DNA of 64,000 bases from Pseudomonas lini (GCF_001042905.1 NZ_JYLB01000001.1:496001-560000), one strand, 5' to 3'; positions 10,245 through 19,521 are shown, numbered from the stretch's first letter. The notes: a model not told the origin generated them from the sequence alone. Translations and numbers: made by a program.

Positions 10245-10420
10245 TGTAGGAGCCAGGCTTGCCGTAATGCCTGTCAGTTAAGGCGAAATCTGTAGGAGCG
10301 AGGCTTGCCCGCGAAGAACGATGACGCGTAATACCTGAAAAACCGCGGTGCATTCTTCGCGGGCAAGCCTCGCTCCTACAGAAATTTCGCTTAACTGACC
10401 GGCAATCCTGGCTCCTACGG
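10245..10420. repeat. nested REP palindromes
   Basis: An outer inverted pair, TGTAGGAGCCAGGCTTGCCG (10245-10264) and CGGCAATCCTGGCTCCTACG (10400-10419), encloses a second element at 10271-10401. That element is bounded by CTGTCAGTTAAG and CTTAACTGACCGG and carries its own REP pair (GGAGCGAGGCTTGCCCGCGAA and complement). The inner unit has the same ends as the element at 719-854, suggesting it jumped into an older REP. The block separates convergent genes. Confidence 0.85.
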
Positions 10421-12394
10421 GACAGCTCTTCCACGCTGAATCTCGATGGGCGGCTCGATCAGTTGCAGTTCGAGCGCACCCGAGGCTGGCACGAAGCGCG
10501 GGCCGGTGCTTTCAGGCGTTGCCCGCAACCTCCAGGTGCGCTGCACCTTCGCCAGTTTGGCGACTCCTGATCCCAGGGACCAGCGCCGGCAGACCTTCTC
10601 CAGCTTGAGTGGGTAAAGGGTCAGTTGGTCGCCTTTGAAGTGCATGCGCAGGAAGCATTTGTGGTCGGCGATGCACTGCGAGGAAAAAACCGCCTCGCTA
10701 TGTAGCCCCCAAAAGGTGTTGCCCATCACCATCCATGCACCGAACAACAGGCCTCCCAAACTGCCGCCGAGCACCAGTGTCTCCGCCAGGAACAACAAAA
10801 CCTGGTGCAGGTTTTCTACCTCGAGCTGCAAGTAGTGGATGTTGACGCGGCCCATGAGCCACAGCAGTCCGATCGCCAGTCCCAGATGAAGTACCCCGTG
10901 AGCAGCGCCGATGGCATAGGCGAGCTTTCGGGTGCGCTTGACCCCGGCGGCTGAGAACACTGCGCAACCCAGCACAATGATCACGGCGAACATCACTGAC
11001 GAAGGACTGTGTGACATGACCAGGAGCAGGTGTCGCCACACTTCGCTGATGTTGGAAATAGACGCTTGGAGGTCAGACAACACGTCCATCAGGCTGCGGT
11101 TGCCTCGTGCCGGGTGGGGCACCGTGCTGGCGCTTTGTACCATCCAGTCAAACAGCAGGTACAAGATGGCCAGCATGCCGCAGAACGAGAGATTGCGGGT
11201 AGGTAGCCGCCATGCCCGATTACGCAGTTGCTCGGAGGTTTTTTTGTCCGGGTAGACCGCCGCCAGCTCGTAGTGCTGCCGGGTGCCGCCAACGTTGATC
11301 GGCTTGGGCGGATCGGGAAGCTGATGTGTGGCATTCAAGAAGGCGCCACCGCCTCCGCAGGTGATGCGCTGCGGCGCCTGGGTGCCAGCTTTTGGCTGGT
11401 AGCGCGCGTAATGGTGCGAGTCTCCGGCCAAGACCACCGCCAGGTGATCACCCAAGAGTTCCTCGATCTCGCGCAGGCTGCGAAAGCGCGGCGTCTGGGT
11501 TTCGATCGAGGGCAAGGCCTTGCTCTCCTCGCGTGCCAGCCGTTCGGCCTCATCCACCCAGCTCGGCTCAGGTGTACAGAGGATCACGCGATCGCCTGGC
11601 TGCAGTTTGGCGTGCATCTGCTCGAAGTATTGCTTCTGCTGTCGGTCGATCATGGACTCAAACTGCAGATCCAGGCCCCAGATCCACCAGCCATGGGGCA
11701 ATTGCAGCACGTAGTAACCGGTGCGCTGGCGGGTTTCCCAGGCGCCGATGGGCTTCTGCTCGCAAAACAGTTGGGAGAAACCGCGCAGACCGTCATACCA
11801 ATCATGGTTGCCGGGCGTCGCCAATATCCACGGTGCACCCGGCTGCCGCACGGGCTGGTCCTGGTCATTAGGGCGCTCCTTGGGTACCGGCGCGGGAAAT
11901 GCGGCGCGGAAGGGATCAAGGAAGCGAGTGCGGTAGCCGTTGCGGGCCGGTGTGGGATAGACCTGATCGCCGCCAAGCAGCAGCACATCACCGCGCGGCA
12001 GCGAGAGCTGGTGTTCCGGCAACTCGACAGCATGGCTGACGCACAGCGCCATCGAGTAGGTGGAGTCCCAGCCATCGCCGGTATCGGCCAGATAATCGAT
12101 CCATACGTCACCGTCGGCAGCCACCTGGATAGGCGGGTTAGAGTCCCGAGGGTTGAGCATGGCCAACACCTCACGTGGGTCCGCGAAGGCACCCATCGTG
12201 GTGGCGACAGCCGTTTGCAAGCCCGTGCGCATTAGCTGCAACGGGCCTAGCCAGTTGACCATCGCCTCCTGGGTATAAAGCTCGATGCGGCTATTGAGCG
12301 TGGGGGATTGGGTGGGACGGGTCATGGCGAGGGGCGAAGAGTGCGGCGTAGGCGCCTCTCCAGCGCGAAACTCAATCGATTGCTCCTTCATCAT
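10415..12394 (-). CDS. calcineurin-like metallophosphoesterase with C-terminal membrane domain
   Basis: The 659-residue protein carries the metal-binding motifs of calcineurin-type phosphoesterases in order: DTGDGWDS (about residue 107), GGDQVYP (about 140), GNHDWYDG (about 190) and GDSHHYAR (about 330). After about residue 390 come several hydrophobic helices, for example NLSFCGMLAILYLLFDWMV and two further pairs, followed by a soluble tail of about 100 residues. No N-terminal signal peptide is seen, so the catalytic domain probably faces the cytoplasm. Substrate unknown. The gene stands alone; its 3' end abuts the nested REP block. Confidence 0.8.
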   Translation of the reverse strand: MMKEQSIEFRAGEAPTPHSSPLAMTRPTQSPTLNSRIELYTQEAMVNWLGPLQLMRTGLQTAVATTMGAFADPREVLAMLNPRDSNPPIQVAADGDVWIDYLADTGDGWDSTYSMALCVSHAVELPEHQLSLPRGDVLLLGGDQVYPTPARNGYRTRFLDPFRAAFPAPVPKERPNDQDQPVRQPGAPWILATPGNHDWYDGLRGFSQLFCEQKPIGAWETRQRTGYYVLQLPHGWWIWGLDLQFESMIDRQQKQYFEQMHAKLQPGDRVILCTPEPSWVDEAERLAREESKALPSIETQTPRFRSLREIEELLGDHLAVVLAGDSHHYARYQPKAGTQAPQRITCGGGGAFLNATHQLPDPPKPINVGGTRQHYELAAVYPDKKTSEQLRNRAWRLPTRNLSFCGMLAILYLLFDWMVQSASTVPHPARGNRSLMDVLSDLQASISNISEVWRHLLLVMSHSPSSVMFAVIIVLGCAVFSAAGVKRTRKLAYAIGAAHGVLHLGLAIGLLWLMGRVNIHYLQLEVENLHQVLLFLAETLVLGGSLGGLLFGAWMVMGNTFWGLHSEAVFSSQCIADHKCFLRMHFKGDQLTLYPLKLEKVCRRWSLGSGVAKLAKVQRTWRLRATPESTGPRFVPASGALELQLIEPPIEIQRGRAVP

Positions 12395-12488
12395 TCAGCC
12401 TCCATTGCTGTAACGAGTTCAGGTACCTCAAAAGGGTGATCTTTTGTCGGTCGATTCAGAATAGGTCAGTTATGCGATGGCCGCCGGT

Positions 12489-13307
12489 TCATAGCCTGAA
12501 GGAGAGACTGTCGTGAACCGTTCCCGAAAACGTTGTTTCTACCGGCCCGATGAGAAAGACCGGTCCCACGCCATCCCATCGAACCGTTACTGTGCCGCCA
12601 TCACATTCAACCTCAACGCAATGGTCTAACAAGCCGCGACGAATTCCGTTAACCGCGGCGCCACAAGAGCAGGAGCCTGAACCGAGCGGAATGCCACCGC
12701 CGCGCTCCCAAATGCGCAACCGAATGTGCTTTCGGTTAATGATCTGGACGAAATGCACGTTCGTCTTGAGGGGAAACAGAGGGTTGGTTTCAATGGTCGG
12801 TCCGAGGGTCGCTATATCAACGGCGGTTAGGTCATCGACAAAATAGGTGCAGTGCGGATTGCCCATGCTGGTCGCTGCTGGGTCACCCGCCAGTGGTAAA
12901 ACAGCAGTATCCAGTTCCAGGGCCAGGGGAATATCCGACCAGCCGAAAAGCGGTTCCCCCATGTTCACGGAAATCGCGCCGCTTGAGGTTCGTTCACACG
13001 TGAGCAGACCACGGTTGGTTCGCAGCGCTATCGAAGTAACATTTGATTCACGCATCAGCCTATCCGCGGCACCACGCGTTGCGCTGCCACACGCATCCAG
13101 CGTGGAACCATCGGCGTTCCAGAACATCAAGCGCGCCGCTGCATCATCGCAATCGAGCACCACCGCGAGTTGATTGAATCCGATTCCTCGGTGCCGATCA
13201 CCCAATCGCTGAGCCAGGGCACTTGTCATTGGATTGGCCGAATTTCGCGAGTCCACAATGACGAAGTCATCGCCATTGGCGTGCATTTTATGAAAACTCA
13301 GCGGCAT
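12489..13307 (-). CDS. divergent diaminopimelate epimerase-family protein
   Basis: The 272-residue protein has the DapF fold signatures: FHKMHANGDDFVIVD at the N-terminus, NADGSTLDACGSATRG carrying the first catalytic Cys, and MGNPHCTYFV. The second active-site segment reads ERGGGIPLGSGSCSCG where true DapF enzymes have ERGAGET-ACG(S/T)GA, so the usual second catalytic Cys is Ser and the Glu-Thr pair is Ile-Pro. GNG after the first Cys is also changed to GSA. I start at the ATG at 13305-13307, preceded by AGGA seven bases upstream; a longer frame to 13331 has no ribosome site. It is probably a racemase or epimerase with another substrate, or inactive for diaminopimelate. Confidence 0.75.
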   Translation of the reverse strand: MPLSFHKMHANGDDFVIVDSRNSANPMTSALAQRLGDRHRGIGFNQLAVVLDCDDAAARLMFWNADGSTLDACGSATRGAADRLMRESNVTSIALRTNRGLLTCERTSSGAISVNMGEPLFGWSDIPLALELDTAVLPLAGDPAATSMGNPHCTYFVDDLTAVDIATLGPTIETNPLFPLKTNVHFVQIINRKHIRLRIWERGGGIPLGSGSCSCGAAVNGIRRGLLDHCVEVECDGGTVTVRWDGVGPVFLIGPVETTFSGTVHDSLSFRL

Positions 13308-13379
13308 AAAGAGATCCTGTCGACCAGGCATGGGATGAGTTGACGTTTAAAGGCCACCCAGCCCCATTCGCATAGAAAT

Positions 13380-13402
13380 GGACCCGCCAGAATAGCGGGT
13401 CC
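13380..13402 (-). terminator. terminator hairpin after the M20 peptidase gene
   Basis: An 8-bp perfect stem, GGACCCGC (13380-13387) with GCGGGTCC (13395-13402), is followed on the minus strand by ATTTC. The run of U is short, so termination may be partial. Confidence 0.6.
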
Positions 13403-13412
13403 GAAAGGGGGA

Positions 13413-15152
13413 TCAGAGTTTCGGCAACTGCCCGATGCGCCCGAACATTTCGGTCACGATCTGCAGGTCCAGCAGGAACTGGTCGACAGTCTTGAACTCG
13501 TTGTCGTTGTGGCCGGTGTACTTGACCTCGGGCCTGGCCAGACCGAACTGCACGCCATTGGGCAGCTCATGGACCGAGGTGGCGCCGGCCGAGGTGCCGA
13601 ACTTGTGTTCCATGCCAAGGTTTTCGCTGGCCACGGCCAGCAGGGCCTTGACCCATTCACCCTCGGGGTTGCGATGCATCGGCTCGGCGATCGAGTAGTC
13701 GAAACCCGCTGCAATGTGGGTCTTCTTGCTCCAGGCGCCAAGCTTGTCGGCGATTTCGGTCTTGAGCACTTCAGGGGATTTGCCCTTTGGCACGCGCAGG
13801 TTGACCGCGAGTTTGATGGCTTTTTCATCCATTCCGACATAGGTCAGGGATGCGGTCAGCGGTCCCATGAAGTCATCGGAAAAACCGACCCCCAATTTGC
13901 CTCCCAGGTAGTCCAGTCCCCAGTTTTCGGCGGCGTAGCGGGCGGCGTCGGTAATGTGGTTGTGTTTGAGCGCAACCTTCCCGTCGAGGCTGTTGATGAA
14001 GTCCAGCATCCTTGCCACCGGGTTGACGCCTGACTCGGGTTCGGAGGAGTGGGCGGAAACGCCGGTGACCGTCAGCTGGACGTCCTTGCCGACGACCTTG
14101 GCGACCACCTCGAAGTCGCCGCCATTGCGCTTGGCATAATCGCTACCTGCCTTCTGCAGGCTGGCGGCCAATTCGGCGGGCTTGGCAGTCACCAGAGTGG
14201 CGACCGAAGTCGACGGAATCTGGTTGGTTGCCAGGCCGCCGGTCATTGCGGTGATTTCGGCGCCTTTGCCCTCTGCGGCGCGCCGAGGGAAACTGGCCAT
14301 GACGGTGCCGTAGCCTTTCTCGGCAATCACCACCGGATAGCCGCCATCCAGCGCCAGGTTGTAGTTGGGTGTCGGGTTGTGTTCGAAGTAATAGGGGATG
14401 GCGTCGCCCGTGGTTTCTTCGGTGGTGTCCACCAGCAGTTTGAAATTCCTGGCCAGCGGCAGCTTCTCTTCCTTGATGATTTTCATGGCGTAGAGCGCCA
14501 CCACGATGCCGTTCTTGTCATCCTCGGTGCCCCGGCCATACATGCGGTCGCCGACCAGGGTGACCTTGAACGGATCGAGTCGGGTGCCGTCTTTCAGGAC
14601 CCAGTTCTCTGGGGTTACGGGCACCACATCGGCATGCGCGTGAATACCTACGACTTCATCGCCGTTGCCTGCGAGGGAAATCTCATAGACGCGGTTGTCG
14701 ATGTTGCGAAAGTTCAGGTTGAAGGCCTGGGCAAGGCCCTTGAGCTTGTCGGCGATCTTGATGAATTCGGGATTATCGTGCTGTTCAACGCCGTCCACGC
14801 GGAAGGTCGGGATTGCCACCAGCTCGCGCAGGGTCTCGGTGGCCGCATTGCCGTATTTCACCCGTGCATAGAGGCCAAGCAGGCGATGGATTTCGTTCTG
14901 TTGTTCAGGGGTAAGGGTCTTGTTGCTCTGGAAGGCACTGATTGCCGGGCCGAGATCGCTGGTTTTGGCAAGGTCGCTCTTGGCCAAGCGACTCAGGAAC
15001 TGCCTGAAATCGGTTACTGATGCGTCACTGAAAGTCTTGAGGATGGTCGCGCTCTGTTGCGCAGTGATGTTGGCGTGCGCTGACGTGGTGAACGACGAAA
15101 GGCTGGCCAGCATCAGGGTTGTCGCGGCCAGGTGCTTGAGTGATAAATCCAT
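13413..15152 (-). CDS. exported M20-family dipeptidase
   Basis: The 579-residue protein has a Sec signal peptide ending near SAHA (residue 27). M20 metal ligands follow: GIHAHADVVP, MYGRGTEDDKNG with the bridging Asp, and the catalytic Glu pair in VDTTEETTGD. A Gly-rich dimerisation insert and a late His ligand near PEVKYTGHNDNEF complete the PepV-like dipeptidase pattern. It would hydrolyse dipeptides in the periplasm. Length exceeds the usual 470 residues because of about 90 extra residues before the catalytic core. It is monocistronic, with a hairpin behind and a REP pair in front. Confidence 0.85.
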   Translation of the reverse strand: MDLSLKHLAATTLMLASLSSFTTSAHANITAQQSATILKTFSDASVTDFRQFLSRLAKSDLAKTSDLGPAISAFQSNKTLTPEQQNEIHRLLGLYARVKYGNAATETLRELVAIPTFRVDGVEQHDNPEFIKIADKLKGLAQAFNLNFRNIDNRVYEISLAGNGDEVVGIHAHADVVPVTPENWVLKDGTRLDPFKVTLVGDRMYGRGTEDDKNGIVVALYAMKIIKEEKLPLARNFKLLVDTTEETTGDAIPYYFEHNPTPNYNLALDGGYPVVIAEKGYGTVMASFPRRAAEGKGAEITAMTGGLATNQIPSTSVATLVTAKPAELAASLQKAGSDYAKRNGGDFEVVAKVVGKDVQLTVTGVSAHSSEPESGVNPVARMLDFINSLDGKVALKHNHITDAARYAAENWGLDYLGGKLGVGFSDDFMGPLTASLTYVGMDEKAIKLAVNLRVPKGKSPEVLKTEIADKLGAWSKKTHIAAGFDYSIAEPMHRNPEGEWVKALLAVASENLGMEHKFGTSAGATSVHELPNGVQFGLARPEVKYTGHNDNEFKTVDQFLLDLQIVTEMFGRIGQLPKL

Positions 15153-15325
15153 TGTTGAGGCATTCCTTTGCAGGCAGTTTGTGAGAAATATCTGGTCGAT
15201 GAGTCAGAAACTTTCCCAAACTAACACCACGAGGGAGTGGTACGGGAGTCCCGGAAGTGGAATCTGTCGCACAAAAATGCAAAAGCGACGCAGAAATGAA
15301 AAAAAACGGGAAGCGAGCAAAGCGC

Positions 15326-15402
15326 TTTTTGTAGGAGCCAGGCTTGCCGGCGAAGGCGTCCTTAAGAGCGCTTTCGCCGGCAAGCCTGGCTCCTACAAAA
15401 AA
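15326..15402. repeat. REP inverted pair
   Basis: GTAGGAGCCAGGCTTGCCGG (15331-15350) and its complement CCGGCAAGCCTGGCTCCTAC (15377-15396) form a long hairpin flanked by T and A runs. It lies between the starts and ends of two minus-strand genes and could also act as a terminator for the CapA-like gene. Confidence 0.85.
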
Positions 15403-15437
15403 AGGCATTGGGAAACTTTCATGTGTTCAGAGGCACC

Positions 15438-16547
15438 TCAACGCAACTCGAAGGCATTTTTTGCACCCGGCTGGATGCTGCTGCCCAAGCGTGCGCACTC
15501 GCGGGAAAGGGTGTCGTGCAGCCATTGACGGTCATCACCTTCGGCGCGACAGATGCGAAAGCGACAGAGGCGGGTGGGGATCAACTCCAGCGACTGCAGG
15601 TGCCCGCTCGGGTCCAGCGAGGCAAAGTACAGCAGCCCCAGGTCGCCGCGAAAGGCTGTGTGGCCCTCGATGCCTTCGTAATCGTTCAGCAGATCACCGC
15701 AGCCATAAAGAATCAGATGTTCGCGATACACCTCAATGCCCTTGATGTGGTGCGAGGAATGCCCATGCACCACGTCAACTCCGGCCTCGTCGATCAAGGC
15801 ATGGGCGAACCGGACCTGCTCGCGCGGGATATCGAACCCCCAGTTGCCGCCCCAATGAATGGAAGCGACCACCAGATCCCCCGGTTTTTTGCTTTCGAGA
15901 ATCCGTTTGGCCACAGGGCGCAGGCTTTGCATAGTCAGATCTTCCAGCCGCGCCACGCCCGTTCGCTTATCCGTGGCGGCCCAGTCCGGCGGTATGCCAC
16001 TGTCGGGTGCGCCGAGGCCAAACACCAGCAAGCGCCGTCCGCCAGACTGCGGCAGCACGGCAGGCGCTTCGGCAGATTGTCGGTTGTGCCCGGCGCCGGC
16101 GCTGCACATGCCGTTGCTCGACAAGGTCTCCAGCGTATCGGCCAGGCCGGCTGCTCCCCAGTCCAGCACATGGTTGTTGGCCAGCACGCAGCAGTCGATG
16201 CCGGCTGCACTGATGGCCGGGAAGTTCTCCGGGGTCATGCGGTAATTGATGCCCTTTTGCTCCGGTCGTCCACGGCGGGACACCGCAGTTTCCAGATTGA
16301 TGATGCGTGCATGTGGCTGGCGAAGTTCAAGCTCATCTAGCGCAGCGCCCCACACATAGGTGAAATCGACGGGGAGGGGGATCGGGCCATTGAGTCTTTC
16401 TGCCAGCCGGACGTAAACGCCGGCATTCTTGACGTAGTCTTCGTAAAGCCGCGGATCGCCAGGATGTGGCAGTACGGAGTCGATGCCGCGGGCGGTCATG
16501 ACATCGCCGGCGAGAAACAGCTTCAGTGTGTCGGTAACAGCTGCCAT
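15438..16547 (-). CDS. CapA-family protein (PGA_cap metallophosphatase-like)
   Basis: The 369-residue protein matches the PGA_cap/CapA family: FLAGDVMTARGID at residues 10-23, RIINLETAVS, CVLANNHVLDWG, VVASIHWGGNWG, and VHGHSSHHIKGIEVY, then LILYGCGDLLNDYEG near the C-terminus. These are the metal-binding positions of a calcineurin-like fold. CapA proteins of Gram-positives anchor poly-gamma-glutamate, but no capB or capC gene is present. Many stand-alone proteobacterial members have no assigned role. There is no signal peptide. The gene is monocistronic between a REP pair and tRNA-Gln. Confidence 0.85.
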   Translation of the reverse strand: MAAVTDTLKLFLAGDVMTARGIDSVLPHPGDPRLYEDYVKNAGVYVRLAERLNGPIPLPVDFTYVWGAALDELELRQPHARIINLETAVSRRGRPEQKGINYRMTPENFPAISAAGIDCCVLANNHVLDWGAAGLADTLETLSSNGMCSAGAGHNRQSAEAPAVLPQSGGRRLLVFGLGAPDSGIPPDWAATDKRTGVARLEDLTMQSLRPVAKRILESKKPGDLVVASIHWGGNWGFDIPREQVRFAHALIDEAGVDVVHGHSSHHIKGIEVYREHLILYGCGDLLNDYEGIEGHTAFRGDLGLLYFASLDPSGHLQSLELIPTRLCRFRICRAEGDDRQWLHDTLSRECARLGSSIQPGAKNAFELR

Positions 16548-16724
16548 GGCACCCTCCAGGATCAGGAGTAAGCATCTGTTTTAAAACAAATATATTTTTG
16601 TGTTGGCCTTCCCAGACGAAGCGAAAGTTGATAAATTCCCGCCCGTTCTTGCAGCGGCCCTTACAGGGCTTGTCCACAAGGACAAATCAGAAAGAGAGTG
16701 CCGAGCACTCGCCGCAACAGATAC

Positions 16725-16799
16725 AGGGGCGTCGCCAAGCGGTAAGGCAGCAGGTTTTGATCCTGCCATGCGTTGGTTCGAATCCAGCCGCCCCTGCCA
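16725..16799 (+). tRNA. tRNA-Gln (anticodon TTG)
   Basis: The 75-nt gene has acceptor arms AGGGGCG and CGCCCCT, an anticodon stem GCAGG/CCTGC enclosing TTTTGAT (anticodon TTG), a T-arm with GGTTCGAATCC, and an encoded CCA. All arms pair. No sign of an integrated element is seen at its 3' end. Confidence 0.95.
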
Positions 16800-16880
16800 T
16801 TTTCCTTATACTCATCCAAGTATGGCCTCCGCCGGCAGGTATTGCGGGAGTCCCGGATGATTGTCTTTACAGAAAACGCC

Positions 16881-16907
16881 AACGCCGATCCGGTCCGGCG
16901 TTTTTTT
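16881..16907 (+). terminator. Rho-independent terminator downstream of tRNA-Gln
   Basis: AACGCCG (16881-16887) pairs with CGGCGTT (16896-16902) and is followed by seven T. It lies about 80 bp beyond the tRNA and would end its transcript. Confidence 0.8.
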
Positions 16908-16912
16908 ATGCC

Positions 16913-16950
16913 AAAAAAAATGGACCTCTTTTCAGAGGTCCATTTTTTTT
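16913..16950. terminator. bidirectional terminator
   Basis: TGGACCTC (16921-16928) pairs with GAGGTCCA (16935-16942), flanked by eight A on the left and eight T on the right, so it can work on both strands. It lies between the plus-strand tRNA and the end of the minus-strand peptide transporter operon. The same stem and loop recur in inverse orientation at 27437-27471. Confidence 0.85.
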
Positions 16951-17002
16951 CTGGATCAGTCTGGGTTGCGCTGGAGCTGCTTGCTTCAGCACAACTTATT
17001 CC

Positions 17003-18523
17003 TTAGTTCTTCACCGTTTCCTCAAGAGAGAAACGCCCCAGTGGATTCTGCTGGAAGTGCTCGATGTTCTTGCGCGAAATATTGATGTACGGACTGTAGT
17101 AGAGGTCGATCCAGTTGACGTCCTGTTTGGCGACCTTCTGTAAGTCGACGTACATCTGTTCACGCTTGGCCGGCTCCGCTTCCACTCGGGCAGCCGACAC
17201 CAGATTCTTGACCTTGTCGTTCTTGTAGCGGGTCATGTAGTTCATGTTGGTGTCGTGGCCCAGAACGAAGGTGGTCTTCTGGTCCGGGTCAAGGATGTCG
17301 TTGGTCCAGTACATCACAGACAGGTCGTAGTCACCGTCCACCAGCATCTGCCAGCTCTGGGTGGGGTCGACCTTTTGCAGGGTGGCGGTCACACCGACGG
17401 CCGCCAGTTGCTGCTGAACCAGCACGGCAATCTGCTCATCGGCTTCGTTGCCGGCGTTGACGACATAGTTCAGCTTCATGCCCGCTGCGCCGGCATCGCT
17501 GAGCATCTGCTTGGCCTTGGTTGGGTCGAATGGACGCTTCAAGTTGTCGGCGTAGTGGTAAAGCGAGCCCTTGGGGATGTAGGAGTAAGCCTCCTGGCCA
17601 TGGCCGAAGGTGACGGTATCGACCACCGATTTTTTGTTGATGGCCATGTCCAGTGCCTGACGCACTTCAGGCTTGCTCAGTAGCCCGTGCTCATGGTTGA
17701 TCAGCAGGTGATCTTCCCGAGTGGAAGGGTCGGAGTGGATGGTCAGGTTGGGGTCCTTGCGCAGTGCATCGACTCGCGAAAATGGTACGAAGATCGCGGA
17801 GTCCAGTTCGCCTGCCTGCACCTTGAGCATCCGGGTATTGTCGTCCGGAATGGAAATCCACTCCACGCCATCCAGGCTGACCTTGTCGGCCTGCCAGAAA
17901 TGCGGGTTCTTCTCCAGCTTCACGCGGTCGCCGCGCAGCCACTCCTTGACAAAAAATGCCCCTGAGACCACAGGCTCCTGAGCATAGGCATCTTCGCCCA
18001 TACGGGTCATGGCCTTCTGCGAGAGAACCGACACGGTCGGCGAGGCCAATTGCGAGAGGAACGGTACCGACGGGGTGGTCAGGGTGACGACTAGGGTACG
18101 CGGATCGGTCGCTTTTGCCGTGTCGATCAGTTTGTAGGCATCGCTCCACAGCGAGGCCTTGTTATCGCGAGTGCGCAACAGACTGAATGCCGCATCATCG
18201 GCCGTGATTGGCGAGCCGTCGGAGAATTTCGCCGCGCGCATTTTGAAGGTGTAGGTCAGGCCATCGTCGGAGACTTTCCAGCTTTCAGCCAGGCCGGGTT
18301 CCATTTTGCTGCCGGCCTTGTCGACCCGGATCAGTGTGTCGTAGACATTGGAAAACACCCAGGTATCGCGGTTTTGCGCGCTCTTGATCGGGTCGAACGT
18401 GGTGCTTTCTTCACGGCAACCGATGGTGAGTACGCCGGCCGCTTGTGCAATGCCGCTGGCAAGGGTGCAAGCGGTCAATGTGGCTGCGGCGAGCAATTTC
18501 AAATGCCTGGATCGCATGGTCAA
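17003..18523 (-). CDS. oligopeptide ABC transporter substrate-binding protein (family 5)
   Basis: The 506-residue protein has a Sec signal peptide (cleavage near IAQAA, residue 29) and the family 5 binding-protein pattern: AESWKVSDDGLTYTFKMR near residue 85, FSDGSPITADDAAFSLLRTR, and YKNDKVKNLVSAARVE near the C-terminus. It would bind a peptide in the periplasm and deliver it to the two permeases. It is the last gene of the leftward set that begins with a proline iminopeptidase gene. In the PipR system of Pseudomonas the equivalent transporter is needed for the response to the inducing compound; that role here is inferred from gene order. Confidence 0.9.
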   Translation of the reverse strand: MTMRSRHLKLLAAATLTACTLASGIAQAAGVLTIGCREESTTFDPIKSAQNRDTWVFSNVYDTLIRVDKAGSKMEPGLAESWKVSDDGLTYTFKMRAAKFSDGSPITADDAAFSLLRTRDNKASLWSDAYKLIDTAKATDPRTLVVTLTTPSVPFLSQLASPTVSVLSQKAMTRMGEDAYAQEPVVSGAFFVKEWLRGDRVKLEKNPHFWQADKVSLDGVEWISIPDDNTRMLKVQAGELDSAIFVPFSRVDALRKDPNLTIHSDPSTREDHLLINHEHGLLSKPEVRQALDMAINKKSVVDTVTFGHGQEAYSYIPKGSLYHYADNLKRPFDPTKAKQMLSDAGAAGMKLNYVVNAGNEADEQIAVLVQQQLAAVGVTATLQKVDPTQSWQMLVDGDYDLSVMYWTNDILDPDQKTTFVLGHDTNMNYMTRYKNDKVKNLVSAARVEAEPAKREQMYVDLQKVAKQDVNWIDLYYSPYINISRKNIEHFQQNPLGRFSLEETVKN

Positions 18524-18549
18524 ACTCCTTCTTGATGAGTACGTTGTTT

Positions 18550-19521
18550 TTAAAGCAGAGGCTCCTCGAGTACGCAGTCGTAACGGCGAGCGTCGAGTTG
18601 ACGGGTAGGGGGCGCCACCTGGCTACAGGTCGGACGAACGTAGCGACAGCGCGGGTGAAAAGCGCAGCCGGATGGCAGCTGCAAAGGGCTGGGCGGTTCA
18701 CCGGGCAAAGGGTCGGTGGGTAGCGCCCGGGCCGGATCGATTTCCGGAATCGACTGGATCAGTGCGGCGGTATAAGGATGTCGCGGGGAGCGAAATACTT
18801 CCTCCACGGGGCCTTCTTCGACGATCTTGCCCAGGTACATCACCGCCACCCGATCACAGAGCCGGCGAACGATCGCCAGATCATGGGCAATGAACACAAT
18901 CGCCAGGTTCATGCGCTGGCGCAGCTCCAGCAGCAGGTTGATGATCTGCCCCTGGATGGACACATCCAGCGCGGCCACGCATTCATCGGCGACGATCAGG
19001 CGCGGCTCCACGGCCAGCGCACGGGCGATCCCGACACGCTGGCATTGGCCGCCACTCAAGGCGTGCGGCTTGCGCGAGGCTAATTCGGGGCGCAGACCAA
19101 CCAGAGTCAGCAGTTCATCAACTCGGGCGGCAATCAGTGGCTCCGGCACTTTGCGCTGTACCCGGAGCACTTCTGCCAGAGTCTGGCCGATGCTCAGGCG
19201 TGGGTTGAGAGCGGCGTAAGGGTCTTGAAAAACCATCGCCGTCTCATGACGCAGCCGCTCTATGTCGACCTTCCCGGCGTGGGCCATGTCGACGCCATCG
19301 AACAGCACCTGCCCGGCGTAAATCTCGTTGAGGTGCAGGATCGCCCGTCCCAAGCTGCTTTTGCCGCTACCCGACTCGCCGACCAGCCCGAGCGTTTCTC
19401 CGGCCGAAAGGGTCAGCGAAACGCCGTTGACCGCTGTCAGCCATTGCCGGTTCATGCCCAGAAAACCAGTGCCCGGAGCGGCGAAGCGCACCTGCAGATC
19501 CTTGACCTTGAGCAGGGTCAT
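18550..19521 (-). CDS. oligopeptide ABC transporter ATP-binding protein (DppF/OppF type)
   Basis: The 323-residue ATPase has Walker A GESGSGKSS near residues 43-51, signature LSGGQCQR (Gln-Cys-Gln in place of the usual Gln-Arg-Gln), and Walker B LIVADECVAALD, where the normal DEP reads DEC. The catalytic Glu is kept. The C-terminus has the PLPGEPPSP and GCAFHPRC Cys-rich motif of peptide transporters. The start at 19521 overlaps the preceding ATPase stop by four bases; a longer frame to 19800 is antisense shadow. Confidence 0.88.
   Translation of the reverse strand: MTLLKVKDLQVRFAAPGTGFLGMNRQWLTAVNGVSLTLSAGETLGLVGESGSGKSSLGRAILHLNEIYAGQVLFDGVDMAHAGKVDIERLRHETAMVFQDPYAALNPRLSIGQTLAEVLRVQRKVPEPLIAARVDELLTLVGLRPELASRKPHALSGGQCQRVGIARALAVEPRLIVADECVAALDVSIQGQIINLLLELRQRMNLAIVFIAHDLAIVRRLCDRVAVMYLGKIVEEGPVEEVFRSPRHPYTAALIQSIPEIDPARALPTDPLPGEPPSPLQLPSGCAFHPRCRYVRPTCSQVAPPTRQLDARRYDCVLEEPLL

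Noticed and set aside
13308..13331. Upstream ATG for the DapF-family gene
   Set aside because: No ribosome site; the ATG at 13305-13307 has AGGA at good spacing and aligns with the family N-terminus.
16725..17002. tRNA-Gln as the attachment site of a genomic island
   Set aside because: No integrase and no repeat of the tRNA 3' end was noticed in the window; the DNA downstream holds only terminators.
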